64,000 bases of DNA, taken from Sphaerotilus natans. GTDB lineage: Bacteria > Pseudomonadota > Gammaproteobacteria > Burkholderiales > Burkholderiaceae_C. Below, one piece after another: positions 26,380-33,470 of the stretch. The notes below the pieces were generated by a model. That model had not been told where the DNA came from, made no database searches, and saw only the letters and a list, made by a program, of their open reading frames with translations. Each line of letters begins with the position of its first letter. Position 1 is the first letter of the stretch. The position numbers and the translations under genes were made by a program. The stretch lies in contig NZ_FTMZ01000009.1 in assembly GCF_900156335.1 (NCBI RefSeq), positions 62,001 to 126,000 of the forward strand. Reading direction: 5' to 3'.

Positions 26380-26600
26380 ACGCCGAGCACCCGGCTCGGC
26401 ATCACGGCGGGAATGGCGATGTCCATCAGCGCCAACAGGGTCGGCGCCACGTCCCGGTTGCTGCAGTCGGGCAGACGCTGGCCGGCGGCGAGCGCTCCAC
26501 CACCGACTGCACCACCCAGGCGCCCTGCTGGCGCAGCCGACGGAAGTTCGGCAGAAAATGCCAGTGGCAGAAAATCTTCAAAGATTTGCGGGGCAGCTTC
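26380..26600 (-). pseudogene. Decayed alkaline-phosphatase/phosphodiesterase-fold gene fragment
   Basis: On the minus strand one frame reads FLPNFRRLRQQGAWVVQSVV, which resembles the early 'PNLxRLxxxGA' segment of type I phosphodiesterases and sulfatases. Shortly after, a different frame reads RDVAPTLLALMDIAIPAVM, like the C-terminal end of the same superfamily ('DIAPTLLxLxGIPxPxxM'). Between them almost the whole enzyme is missing and the frame changes. No start codon with a ribosome site or complete domain exists. The simplest reading is a gene reduced by internal deletion and frameshift. The parent function cannot be named beyond the superfamily. Confidence 0.4.
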
Positions 26601-26638
26601 AGATCGACAGGCAGGCGACAGATCGACAATTTTCCAGA

Positions 26639-27625
26639 TCAGGTCTGGCTTCTTTCGGCATGAAGATCCCGATCTGAACCTTCTCGGAGAACAAGAGAAG
26701 CAACCCTGATGCGATCCGGCGGGCAAGCGGAAACATCATGAAACGAATCGGCCCGTGACCGGAAAAAGAGGCTCGCCTGCTGAGCCACCCAGTCCGGATC
26801 GTCCAGCGGCAGGTCGTGCCCGGCCTGAGGGTGCTCGAGCAGCGGCACCTGCCAGGCCCGGGCCAGCCGGCGGCTGCAGACGGGATCGACCAGCCGGTCG
26901 CCCGCGCCGGCCAGCAGCAGCAGCGGCACCGGCGGCGCCTGCTCCGGCGCATGAAAGCGCGCCGCGGCCAGCAGCTGGCGCAGCGCGTTGCTGTGGCGCA
27001 CCGGCCAGGCCTGCTGCCAGCCGACCCAGTCGTCCAGCAGCGCCTTCACGCCGGGCGAATCGGCCGCGATGCGGCTGGTCAGCGCCAGGATGGCTGCCTC
27101 GCGCTCGGGCAGCGACATCAGGCCAAGCTGGCTGCGCAGCAGCACCGGCCAGGCGCGCGGCTGCAGGCGCTGCCAGAAGGGATTGAGCGGCCGCACGCTG
27201 GTGTTGATCAGCACCATGCCGGCCAGTTCGTCGGGATGGCGCTGTGCCCAGGCGATGGCCACCATCGCGCCCAGCGACATCGCCAGCAGATGCAGCGGCC
27301 GACCGCTCAGGCCCGCCGCGCCCAGCTGCGCGCGGACCTGCTCGCGCAGCGGCTCGACCATGTCCTCGACCCGGCTCGCGCTGGTCTGCAGATGCGCGCG
27401 GCCGTTGCCGGGCAGGTCGGGCCGCAGCAGCAGCGGCCGCTCGCCCGGCCAGGCCCGCGACAGCCGCGCCGGGAAATCGCCCCAGTGGCGCGCATCGCGG
27501 CCCAGCCCGCGCAGCAGCACGCAGACCGGCTCCGTGCCCGCGCCGGCCACCGATGCACCGGCCGGCACCCGCTCATCAGGCCGGCGTGACGTCATCTCGC
27601 TCAGGTCCATCATCGATCGCCTCAT
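26639..27625 (-). CDS. Alpha/beta-hydrolase fold protein
   Basis: 328 aa. Core features: the oxyanion strand CVLLRGLGRDARHWGDF, the nucleophile elbow LLAMSLGAM (A-x-S-x-G rather than G-x-S-x-G), the acid in GAGDRLVDP and the His in PQAGHDLPL. It overlaps the upstream M14-type hydrolase gene by 4 bp and is probably co-transcribed. The last 35 residues (after SLFFRSRAD) lie in sequence of lower GC and have no family counterpart, so the original C terminus may have been altered by the same rearrangement that left the adjacent pseudogene. The substrate is unknown. Confidence 0.8.
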   Translation of the reverse strand: MRRSMMDLSEMTSRRPDERVPAGASVAGAGTEPVCVLLRGLGRDARHWGDFPARLSRAWPGERPLLLRPDLPGNGRAHLQTSASRVEDMVEPLREQVRAQLGAAGLSGRPLHLLAMSLGAMVAIAWAQRHPDELAGMVLINTSVRPLNPFWQRLQPRAWPVLLRSQLGLMSLPEREAAILALTSRIAADSPGVKALLDDWVGWQQAWPVRHSNALRQLLAAARFHAPEQAPPVPLLLLAGAGDRLVDPVCSRRLARAWQVPLLEHPQAGHDLPLDDPDWVAQQASLFFRSRADSFHDVSACPPDRIRVASLVLREGSDRDLHAERSQT

Positions 27626-28686
27626 GCTCGGGCTTCATGCTCCGGATACCAGTGGGCCAGCGCCGCGCGGCGACAGCGCTCGCGCTCGGCGCCCTGCGGC
27701 AGCCACAGCGCATGACCGCTGGCCGCTCGGGTCAGGAAATCCAGCCAGCCGATGTGCCGCCGCAGCACCCGCTGCTGCCGATGCGCGATCAATGGATTGA
27801 ACAGGCCGTCGCGCGAGAAGAGCTGGCGCGGGTTCTTGCGCACCCACAGCCAGGAGCCCATCTCCAGCGTCAGCGACAGAAAGACCGCTCGGGCATCGCG
27901 CGCCTGCGCGCTCAGGCTCAGGTGGTCCCACAGGTCCCCGTGCGCGAGATAGAGCCGGCTCTGCGGCTCGAAGACATAGGGGTGATGCACCTGGCTGGCG
28001 TCGAGCAGCGCCTTCAGCGCGTGCAGCTCCGGCAGCCACCCGATCGGCTCGCGGCGGCAGGCGTACGGAAACCAGATCCGGTCATGCAGCCCGAAGCCGG
28101 AATGGCAGTCCACCGCCAGGCTGAAGGGCCGGCCGAGCAGCTCCTGCTCGACCACCTCGCACAGCGCCTGGCTCTCGGCCTGCATCGGCGCGTCGGCCGG
28201 ACCGCGGTACCAGGGCAAGGCCGCACTCAGGCGCTGGCCGCCCACCAGGAAGGGAACGCGGCCGACGGCATCCTGCGGCGCATTGCGCATCAGGTCGACG
28301 CCCTGCGGATTGGCGCGTGTGCCCAGCCACAGCCCGCCCGGATTGACCAGCGGCATGAAGACCAGCCTGAGCGACTCCAGCTGACGCTGCTGCACCCGGT
28401 CCCAGGGCAGACGGCTCACCAGGGTGCGCAGATAGGCCAGCACCACCTCGGCACCGATGCGCTCCAGGCCATGCACGCCGCCGAACAGGCCGACCGCCGG
28501 CGCCTGCGGGTCCTCGCTGCCCATCGTCACCACCGGCACCGGAAACCGGCGCCCCGCCACCTCGACCTCGCAGGCGGTGCGAACCCGAACCCAGGGGCCG
28601 GCCTCGGCCATCAGCCGCTCCAGCTCGACCAGCGCCGCCAGTTCAAGGCGTGCCGCCTGCCGATGGACCTGATCTGCTGCCGTCAC
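27622..28686 (-). CDS. M14-family hydrolase (succinylglutamate desuccinylase/carboxypeptidase-like)
   Basis: 354 aa. Zinc-site features are GGVHGLERIGAE (His and Glu), AVDCHSGFG (third His), and the catalytic Glu in LSLTLEMGSW. This arrangement belongs to the M14/aspartoacylase superfamily; the TLEMG end is nearer to carboxypeptidases. It may cleave an amide or peptide bond in a small molecule. Translation appears to begin with GTG. It is coupled by a 4-bp overlap to the downstream alpha/beta hydrolase. It is the first leftward gene from the probable replication origin. Confidence 0.82.
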   Translation of the reverse strand: MTAADQVHRQAARLELAALVELERLMAEAGPWVRVRTACEVEVAGRRFPVPVVTMGSEDPQAPAVGLFGGVHGLERIGAEVVLAYLRTLVSRLPWDRVQQRQLESLRLVFMPLVNPGGLWLGTRANPQGVDLMRNAPQDAVGRVPFLVGGQRLSAALPWYRGPADAPMQAESQALCEVVEQELLGRPFSLAVDCHSGFGLHDRIWFPYACRREPIGWLPELHALKALLDASQVHHPYVFEPQSRLYLAHGDLWDHLSLSAQARDARAVFLSLTLEMGSWLWVRKNPRQLFSRDGLFNPLIAHRQQRVLRRHIGWLDFLTRAASGHALWLPQGAERERCRRAALAHWYPEHEARA

Positions 28687-28850
28687 TCCGCCCTTTCCGT
28701 GCTGCTCGTTCGTGCAGCTTCTTGTATCGCCTTCGGGTCAGACAGGCTAGCAACCGGAAATGACAGAACCGCGACAGCTCGCCCACGTCACGGCGCTGAC
28801 ATCGGCGCCCGCCACGATCGCGCCTTTGCCCACCCGCCCAGGAGCCCGCC

Positions 28851-28982
28851 ATGACCCGTGCCCGCCTGCCTCTCACGATGCGCGTGCTGACCCATCCTCT
28901 GTTGATTCTCGGCGCCGCGGCGCTGGCCGGCACTGTGGAAATCTTCGCCCTGTGGAAATGTCGCCGCCAGCGTCAGCGCTGA
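28851..28982 (+). CDS. Small single-helix membrane protein (43 aa)
   Basis: Reads MTRARLPLTMRVLTHPLLI, continues with GAAALAGTVEIFALWK and ends in a basic tail (CRRQRQR). One hydrophobic helix (about 16-34) with positive ends is visible. An AGGAG site lies 6 bp before the ATG, which is better than many larger genes here. I do not recognise a family. It ends 12 bp before the first DnaA-box-like nonamer of the probable origin, and two weaker TGTGGAAAT sequences fall inside it, so selection for origin function could also shape this sequence. Confidence 0.5.
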   Translation: MTRARLPLTMRVLTHPLLILGAAALAGTVEIFALWKCRRQRQR

Positions 28983-28994
28983 GCCGATCCGAAC

Positions 28995-29384
28995 TGTGGA
29001 TAAGTCGAAAAAAACAGCAGGTCGTGCGGCTGCCCCCGTGAGCTCATTCTGTGGACAAGCTTGTGCATAACTCTGATGATCCTGTGCACAAGCATGATAG
29101 TTCCTGTGGACAAGTTGATCATCAGACTCAGCACGTCATATTTTTTATTAAATGAAATCAATGGCTTGTCATGATTCATCTGGTTGGATTGGACAAGTCT
29201 GTGCATGACCTGAAGAGAAGCTGTGCATAGCATGGATGATCTGATGGCTTCTGGATCACGTTCTTGCAGCAGCCTGTGGATAAATTTGTGGACAAGCCTG
29301 TGAATAACTTCACCGCTCCGCTGATCTTCTCCCCGCGAACACCGCACTGCAGTCGCTGACGACAGGCGGCCATGCTGTGGATAA
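28995..29384 (+). other. oriC: Probable chromosomal replication origin (oriC)
   Basis: This AT-richer, non-coding stretch holds eleven nonamers close to the DnaA box (written on this strand as TGTGNATAA and near variants), at 28995, 29050, 29062, 29083, 29105, 29200, 29222, 29275, 29287, 29299 and 29376. Three are exact TGTGGATAA. All point the same way; pairs and triplets are 12 or 22 bp apart. An AT-rich segment (29136-29160, with TTTTTTATTAAAT) between the two box groups is a candidate unwinding element. The mnmG-rsmG-parA block that often accompanies bacterial origins is 4-8 kb away. dnaA itself is not in the window. Transcription on both sides runs mostly away from this point close by. 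Confidence 0.75.
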
Positions 29385-29437
29385 GATGCCGTCGCCCCTC
29401 TGCCTTTCCGACGTTTCGATCTGTCTGTAGCAACCCC

Positions 29438-29953
29438 ATGGCGACCGCACTTCCTCCCCTGTTCTGGACCGAACTGGACACCCCGCTCGGCACGATGATC
29501 CTGGCGGCTCGAGGCCGGGACGACCGGGCCGCGCTGGCCGGCGCCTGGTTCGTCGGCCAGCGCCATTTCGACGGACCGCAGGCCGACTGGCAGCGCGACG
29601 ATGAGCACCCGCTGCTGCGTGAGGCAGCCACCCAGCTGCGCGACTGGCATGCCGGCCGGCGGATCGACTTCGACCTGCCGCTGGCGCCCGAAGGCAGCGC
29701 CTTCCAGCAGCGCATCTGGCAGGCGCTGGGCCGCATCCCGCATGGCCGCACCTGCAGCTATGGCGAGCTGGCCGCGGCGGTCGGGCGCCCAGGTGCGGCA
29801 CGGGCAGTCGGTGCCGCCACCGGACGCAATCCGCTGTCCATCCTGGTGCCTTGCCACCGGCTGGTCGGACATGACGGCGCCTTGACCGGCTATGCCGGCG
29901 GCATCGAGCGCAAGCGCCAGCTGCTCGCCTTCGAGGCGGCCACCGGGCGCTGA
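29438..29953 (+). CDS. ogt: Methylated-DNA-protein-cysteine methyltransferase
   Basis: 171 aa. The acceptor motif is LVPCHRLVG with Cys139; the DNA-binding helix region HGRTCSYGELAAAVGRPGAARAVG (residues about 102-125) contains the arginine finger. It repairs O6-alkylguanine and O4-alkylthymine by suicide methyl transfer. Length fits the single-domain Ogt/AGT class; it lacks the Ada N-terminal regulatory domain. The ATG is preceded by the origin region, so its promoter must lie among or beside the DnaA boxes and DnaA could influence its expression. Confidence 0.92.
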   Translation: MATALPPLFWTELDTPLGTMILAARGRDDRAALAGAWFVGQRHFDGPQADWQRDDEHPLLREAATQLRDWHAGRRIDFDLPLAPEGSAFQQRIWQALGRIPHGRTCSYGELAAAVGRPGAARAVGAATGRNPLSILVPCHRLVGHDGALTGYAGGIERKRQLLAFEAATGR

Positions 29954-30036
29954 CCACCCTCGGCACCCCTCATGGACGATTGATCAATAATTCAGCCATT
30001 TTCTTGATTCTGGTTCAGGCTTCAGCCCCAGAAAAA

Positions 30037-30912
30037 ATGGCTCAGAATGACCGTCTGGCAGCCCTTCTGCCGTGTTTTCCGCTGCGTGCCGGGCCGCTGA
30101 CGGCCCTGGACCTGTCCTGCGGGCCCCAGGTCCTGACCGGTTCGGGCCGTCTGCACCTGCTGCTGCGCGGCCCGGTGCAGATCGAGGGTGATGGCGAGGA
30201 TGCCCGGCGCCTGCCGCGCGAGCAGTGGCTGCAGCCGGCGCTGGTCTGGCTGCCGGCCCCCGCACGCCACCGGCTGATGCCGATGAGCGACCCACCGATG
30301 CAGGTCTTCGACGTACCTGTGGATTTCGGCGAATCCGGACTGAATCCGCTGCTCGATGCGCTGCCGCCCCGGCTGGTGCTGGCGCGGCGCGATCTGCCCG
30401 CCCCGATGGGCGCCACGCTGGCCCTCATCGTCGAGGAAGTGGAAGGCCAGGGCTGCGCGCACGCGCCGATGCTGTCGCGGCTGGTGGAGGTGCTGCTGCT
30501 GCAATGGCTGCGCCATCAGCTCGACAGGATGCGCGGCAGCAGCGGCAGCCTGCTGGCCGGACTGAGCGATCCCGCACTGCGCCCGGTGCTCGATGCGATC
30601 CACCGCCAGCCGGAGCATGCCTGGTCCCTGGCGGAACTGGCCCGGCTGGGCGGCCTGTCGCGCACCGCGCTGGCCGAGCGCTTCGCCAGCGTCGTCGGCC
30701 AGCCTCCGGGCGACTATCTGCTGGACTGGCGCCTGCGCCGCGCCCGGCTGCTGCTGCGCGAAGGCCTGGGCGTGGCCGAGGTGGCCACGGCCGTCGGCTA
30801 TGGCTCGGCCGCGGCGCTGACCCGCGTCTTCAGTCAGCGTCTGGGCATGGCGCCGGCGCGCTGGCGTCGAACGGATGCGGATGCCCTCAGGACCACAGAT
30901 TCCGCTCACTGA
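30037..30912 (+). CDS. AraC-family regulator (cupin-type N terminus)
   Basis: 291 aa. The N-terminal half resembles the AraC 'cupin_6' domain (LTALDLSCGPQVL, then LHLLLRGPVQIEG). The C-terminal half has two helix-turn-helix motifs: WSLAELARLGGLSRTALAER and GVAEVATAVGYGSAAALTRV, followed by FSQRLGMAPARWRR, the usual end. The first ATG in the conserved region is preferred; upstream in-frame TTG is unlikely. No ligand or target is evident. It precedes a BON-domain gene by 160 bp. Confidence 0.87.
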   Translation: MAQNDRLAALLPCFPLRAGPLTALDLSCGPQVLTGSGRLHLLLRGPVQIEGDGEDARRLPREQWLQPALVWLPAPARHRLMPMSDPPMQVFDVPVDFGESGLNPLLDALPPRLVLARRDLPAPMGATLALIVEEVEGQGCAHAPMLSRLVEVLLLQWLRHQLDRMRGSSGSLLAGLSDPALRPVLDAIHRQPEHAWSLAELARLGGLSRTALAERFASVVGQPPGDYLLDWRLRRARLLLREGLGVAEVATAVGYGSAAALTRVFSQRLGMAPARWRRTDADALRTTDSAH

Positions 30913-30949
30913 ATAATTGCATGTCGGTCGTGTAAATCAGGGTAAACCC

Positions 30950-30978
30950 TTGAACTTTGCAGAGGAGCCCCCTACTAA
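30950..30978 (+). promoter_or_regulatory. Candidate promoter of the BON-domain gene
   Basis: TTGAAC and TACTAA hexamers are 17 bp apart in the gap before the BON-domain gene, giving a leader of about 90 nt. The -35 part also reads TGAACTT, like an RpoE-type element, so an envelope-stress sigma factor is possible. The -10 match is weak. Confidence 0.3.
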
Positions 30979-31075
30979 CCCGTCATCTCGGCCGAGATTC
31001 GTTCCGCTCCCCGGGCTGCCTTTTTCCAGACAGCCGGTCGCGCGGATTCAAACGTCATACCGCATGGAGTCCCGA

Positions 31076-31396
31076 ATGAACGCGCATACCACTGCTCTGC
31101 TGAAGAAGACCCTCTCCGCCCTGACCCTGGCGAGCGTCATGGCCCTGCCCGCAGCCCATGCCGCACCGGCTGTCGATGACGCCACCCTGAGCAGCAAGAT
31201 CCAGACTGCACTGCAGCAGGACCAGAAGCTGGTCAAGCCCGAGATCAAGGTCGAGGTGCAGCCGGGTGGCCGCATCCATCTGACCGGCTGGGTCCACAAC
31301 ACCGATGACATCAACGAGGCCGCCTATGTGGCCAGCCAGATCGAGGGTGTCAGCTCGGTGACGACCTTCCTGCGCTCGTGGACGACCAACGACTGA
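31076..31396 (+). CDS. Periplasmic BON-domain protein
   Basis: 106 aa. A cleavable signal (TLASVMALPAAHA) is followed by one BON domain: DDATLSSKIQTALQQDQ, then IKVEVQPGGRIHLTGWV and the closing EGVSSVTTFLRSW. BON domains bind membranes or phospholipids and are found in osmotic-stress proteins such as OsmY. The start is the ATG with a GGAG site 5 bp upstream; an ATG four codons earlier is less likely. It is a single-gene unit. Confidence 0.87.
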   Translation: MNAHTTALLKKTLSALTLASVMALPAAHAAPAVDDATLSSKIQTALQQDQKLVKPEIKVEVQPGGRIHLTGWVHNTDDINEAAYVASQIEGVSSVTTFLRSWTTND

Positions 31397-31415
31397 GGTC
31401 GCGCCTCACGCGCGC

Positions 31416-32039
31416 TCACATGCCGGCCTTCGCGCTCGGCCGTTCAGCGACGCGGTCGCGCCAGGCCTGCAGATTCGGCAGCCCCTGCTCGCCGGGCTGC
31501 CAGCGCATCAGCCCGCGCACGAACTCGATCGCGCAGAAGGCGGTGATGTCGGCGATGCTGAAACGCTCGCCGGCCCACCACGGGCGCGACGCCAGTTCGG
31601 CATCGAAGACCTGAGCGAACTCGCGCAGCTTGCCGGCCTGCGAGGCGGCGAAGTCCGGGAACTGCGGCTGCTCCAGCGGCGCCAGGCCAGGGTGGCCGTG
31701 GCGGATCCAGTTCGCGATCGGCAGCAGCAGGTGGAACTCGGCACGGCGGTCGTGCATCTCGATGAAGGCGCGCTCGTCGACATCCCGCCCCATCAGGTTC
31801 GGCTCGGGGTGATGGCCTTCGATCCAGGCGCAGATCGCACGGGTCTCGCCGAGACAGCGGCCGTCGTCGAGCTCCAGCACCGGCACCCGGCCGAAGGGGC
31901 TGCGTGCCAGCAGCTCGCCCGAGCGGTTGGCGACGCCGTCGAGCGCGACCTCGACCGTCTCGATCTCCAGGCCCTTCTCGGACAGGAACATGTGGACGCG
32001 GCGCGGGTTGGGCGCGCGGCGGGTGGTGTGCAGTCTCAT
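31416..32039 (-). CDS. Glutathione S-transferase family protein
   Basis: 207 aa. The N-terminal thioredoxin-like domain has RRAPNPRRVHMFLSEKG, the cis-Pro segment GRVPVLELDDG and LGETRAICAWIE, the glutathione gamma-glutamyl contact. The all-helical C-terminal domain contains FSIADITAFCAIEF, the usual N-capping box. It probably conjugates or reduces electrophiles in the cytoplasm. The ATG is preferred over an immediately preceding in-frame GTG. It lies upstream of nothing obvious in an operon; the next gene on the same strand, a Cys-cluster protein, starts 350 bp upstream. Confidence 0.88.
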   Translation of the reverse strand: MRLHTTRRAPNPRRVHMFLSEKGLEIETVEVALDGVANRSGELLARSPFGRVPVLELDDGRCLGETRAICAWIEGHHPEPNLMGRDVDERAFIEMHDRRAEFHLLLPIANWIRHGHPGLAPLEQPQFPDFAASQAGKLREFAQVFDAELASRPWWAGERFSIADITAFCAIEFVRGLMRWQPGEQGLPNLQAWRDRVAERPSAKAGM

Positions 32040-32093
32040 CACGGGTCTCCTCGGTTCGGACCGGACAAGGATGAGGCCAGGCCTCGGGGCACG

Positions 32094-32393
32094 TCAGTCC
32101 GCTGCGCGACGCCCGGGCAGATCAGGCGGCGGGTCCGACTGCGGACAGGTCTGATCCTCCAGATGCCCGAGCCAGCGCAGCGCCTGCTCGCGGCTGCTGC
32201 CGCACATGTCCTCGTCTGGCTGCAGGCCGCCACAGACCGCCGGGCGCTCCGGTCGGCCGAACAGGCGGCAGCGCAGTTCCTCGTCGAGCTGCACGCAGGG
32301 CACGCCCGCCGGCTTGCCGTCCGGCATGCCGGGAATCGGGCTGGAGATCGAGGGCGCGATGCAGCAGGCAGCGCAGCGGGGGCGGCATTCCAT
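32094..32393 (-). CDS. YkgJ-like Cys-cluster protein
   Basis: 99 aa. It begins [17 protein letters not shown] and carries further Cys in [19 protein letters not shown] and EDMCGSS, which match the Cys-cluster protein family (YkgJ/UPF0153) thought to bind zinc or an Fe-S centre. The function is unknown. The start is the ATG at which the Cys cluster begins; the antisense strand carries the promoter region of the UPF0149 gene. Confidence 0.82.
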   Translation of the reverse strand: MECRPRCAACCIAPSISSPIPGMPDGKPAGVPCVQLDEELRCRLFGRPERPAVCGGLQPDEDMCGSSREQALRWLGHLEDQTCPQSDPPPDLPGRRAAD

Positions 32394-32444
32394 GGTGATC
32401 CGATCGTGCCACACTGCGACCTCCCCTTCAGCGAGGCCAGACCC

Positions 32445-33080
32445 GTGAAATTGCCCCAGTACAACCCTGCCATCGACAACCCGCCGCTGACCGAGCAGGA
32501 GATGGACGAGCTCGACGAGCTGCTGTCCTTCATCGAGGCCGACGATGCGGTCGCCGACATGGAAAGCCTCGACGGCTACCTGACCGCGCTGCTGCTGTCG
32601 CCCGCGCTGCCCGAGGCCGATGTCTGGGTCACGCGCGTCTGGGGCGGCCAGGATCCCGCGCAGGCGCCCTTCGGCAGCGGCAAGCAGACCAAGAAGGTGG
32701 CCCAGCTGGTGCTGCGCCATCTGGCCTCGATCGACCGCCAGCTGCGCGCCGATCCGGAGGCGCTGGAGCCGCTGTTCGGCATCGCCGAAGTCGAGGCCGA
32801 GGACAGCGGCGAGGTCCAGGAGATCGTCGATGCCGAGCTGTGGTGCATCGGCTTCCTGCAGGGCACCGCCATGACGCCGGAGCACTGGAACCGCATCTTC
32901 GATGACGCCGAGCTGGCCGATGCGCTGACCCCGATCGTGCTGCTCGGCAGCGATCCCGAGACGCTGACGCCGCAGCAGCAGGAACTGGTCGGCTCGCCGG
33001 AAGGCCGCGACACCCTGAGCCGCCAGGTGCCGGAGGCCATCGCCGAGCTGGCGCGCCACCCGCTCTGCACCAAGGCTTGA
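32445..33080 (+). CDS. UPF0149/YecA-family protein
   Basis: 211 aa. The UPF0149 (YgfB/YecA) signature is visible: [28 protein letters not shown], then WCIGFLQGT and [10 protein letters not shown]. No C-terminal SEC-C zinc motif is present, so it is the shorter type. YgfB-type proteins have been linked to regulation in Pseudomonas but the function here is open. The start appears to be GTG with GAGG upstream; the first ATG is 19 codons inside. Confidence 0.8.
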   Translation: MKLPQYNPAIDNPPLTEQEMDELDELLSFIEADDAVADMESLDGYLTALLLSPALPEADVWVTRVWGGQDPAQAPFGSGKQTKKVAQLVLRHLASIDRQLRADPEALEPLFGIAEVEAEDSGEVQEIVDAELWCIGFLQGTAMTPEHWNRIFDDAELADALTPIVLLGSDPETLTPQQQELVGSPEGRDTLSRQVPEAIAELARHPLCTKA

Positions 33081-33186
33081 GCGCATCTATCGCAGCCATT
33101 TGATAGTCTCATCCAATGATGCAGGTCGGCATGGGAAGATGCCTCCATCGCCATCCCGCCCGCATCACCAGGACAAGGAGACCCTC

Positions 33187-33378
33187 ATGGCCAAGTCAGC
33201 GACCTTCGGCGTCATGCACATCGGCATCGCCTTCGGTGTCAGCTACTCGCTGACCGGCAGCTGGACCATCGCCGGCGCGATCACCTTCGTCGAGCCGGTG
33301 GTCAACACCGTGGCGCACTACTTCTTCGACCGCTGGTGGATGCGGCGCGAGGACAACAGCGAGATCGTCACCGCCTGA
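33187..33378 (+). CDS. Small DUF2061 membrane protein
   Basis: 63 aa, DUF2061 family: MHIGIAFGVSYSLTGSWTIA and AITFVEPVVNTVAHYFFDR contain the two hydrophobic helices and the conserved Glu-Pro and His-Tyr motifs. It is probably an inner-membrane protein of unknown role. The ATG has an AAGGAG site 8 bp upstream. It ends 90 bp before mnmG on the same strand. Confidence 0.82.
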   Translation: MAKSATFGVMHIGIAFGVSYSLTGSWTIAGAITFVEPVVNTVAHYFFDRWWMRREDNSEIVTA

Positions 33379-33470
33379 GGCCACCCCGATGCTGACGCGG
33401 AACGCGGTCAAACCTAGAATAGAAGGTTTGTCCGCGCGCCCCGCGCGGGCCCCATCTCAGGGAGCCCGTG

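Noticed and set aside
26572-26587. AAATCTT-CA-AAGATTT as a terminator
   Set aside because: The two-base loop is too short for a stable hairpin and there is no T-tract; kept only as part of the scar observation.
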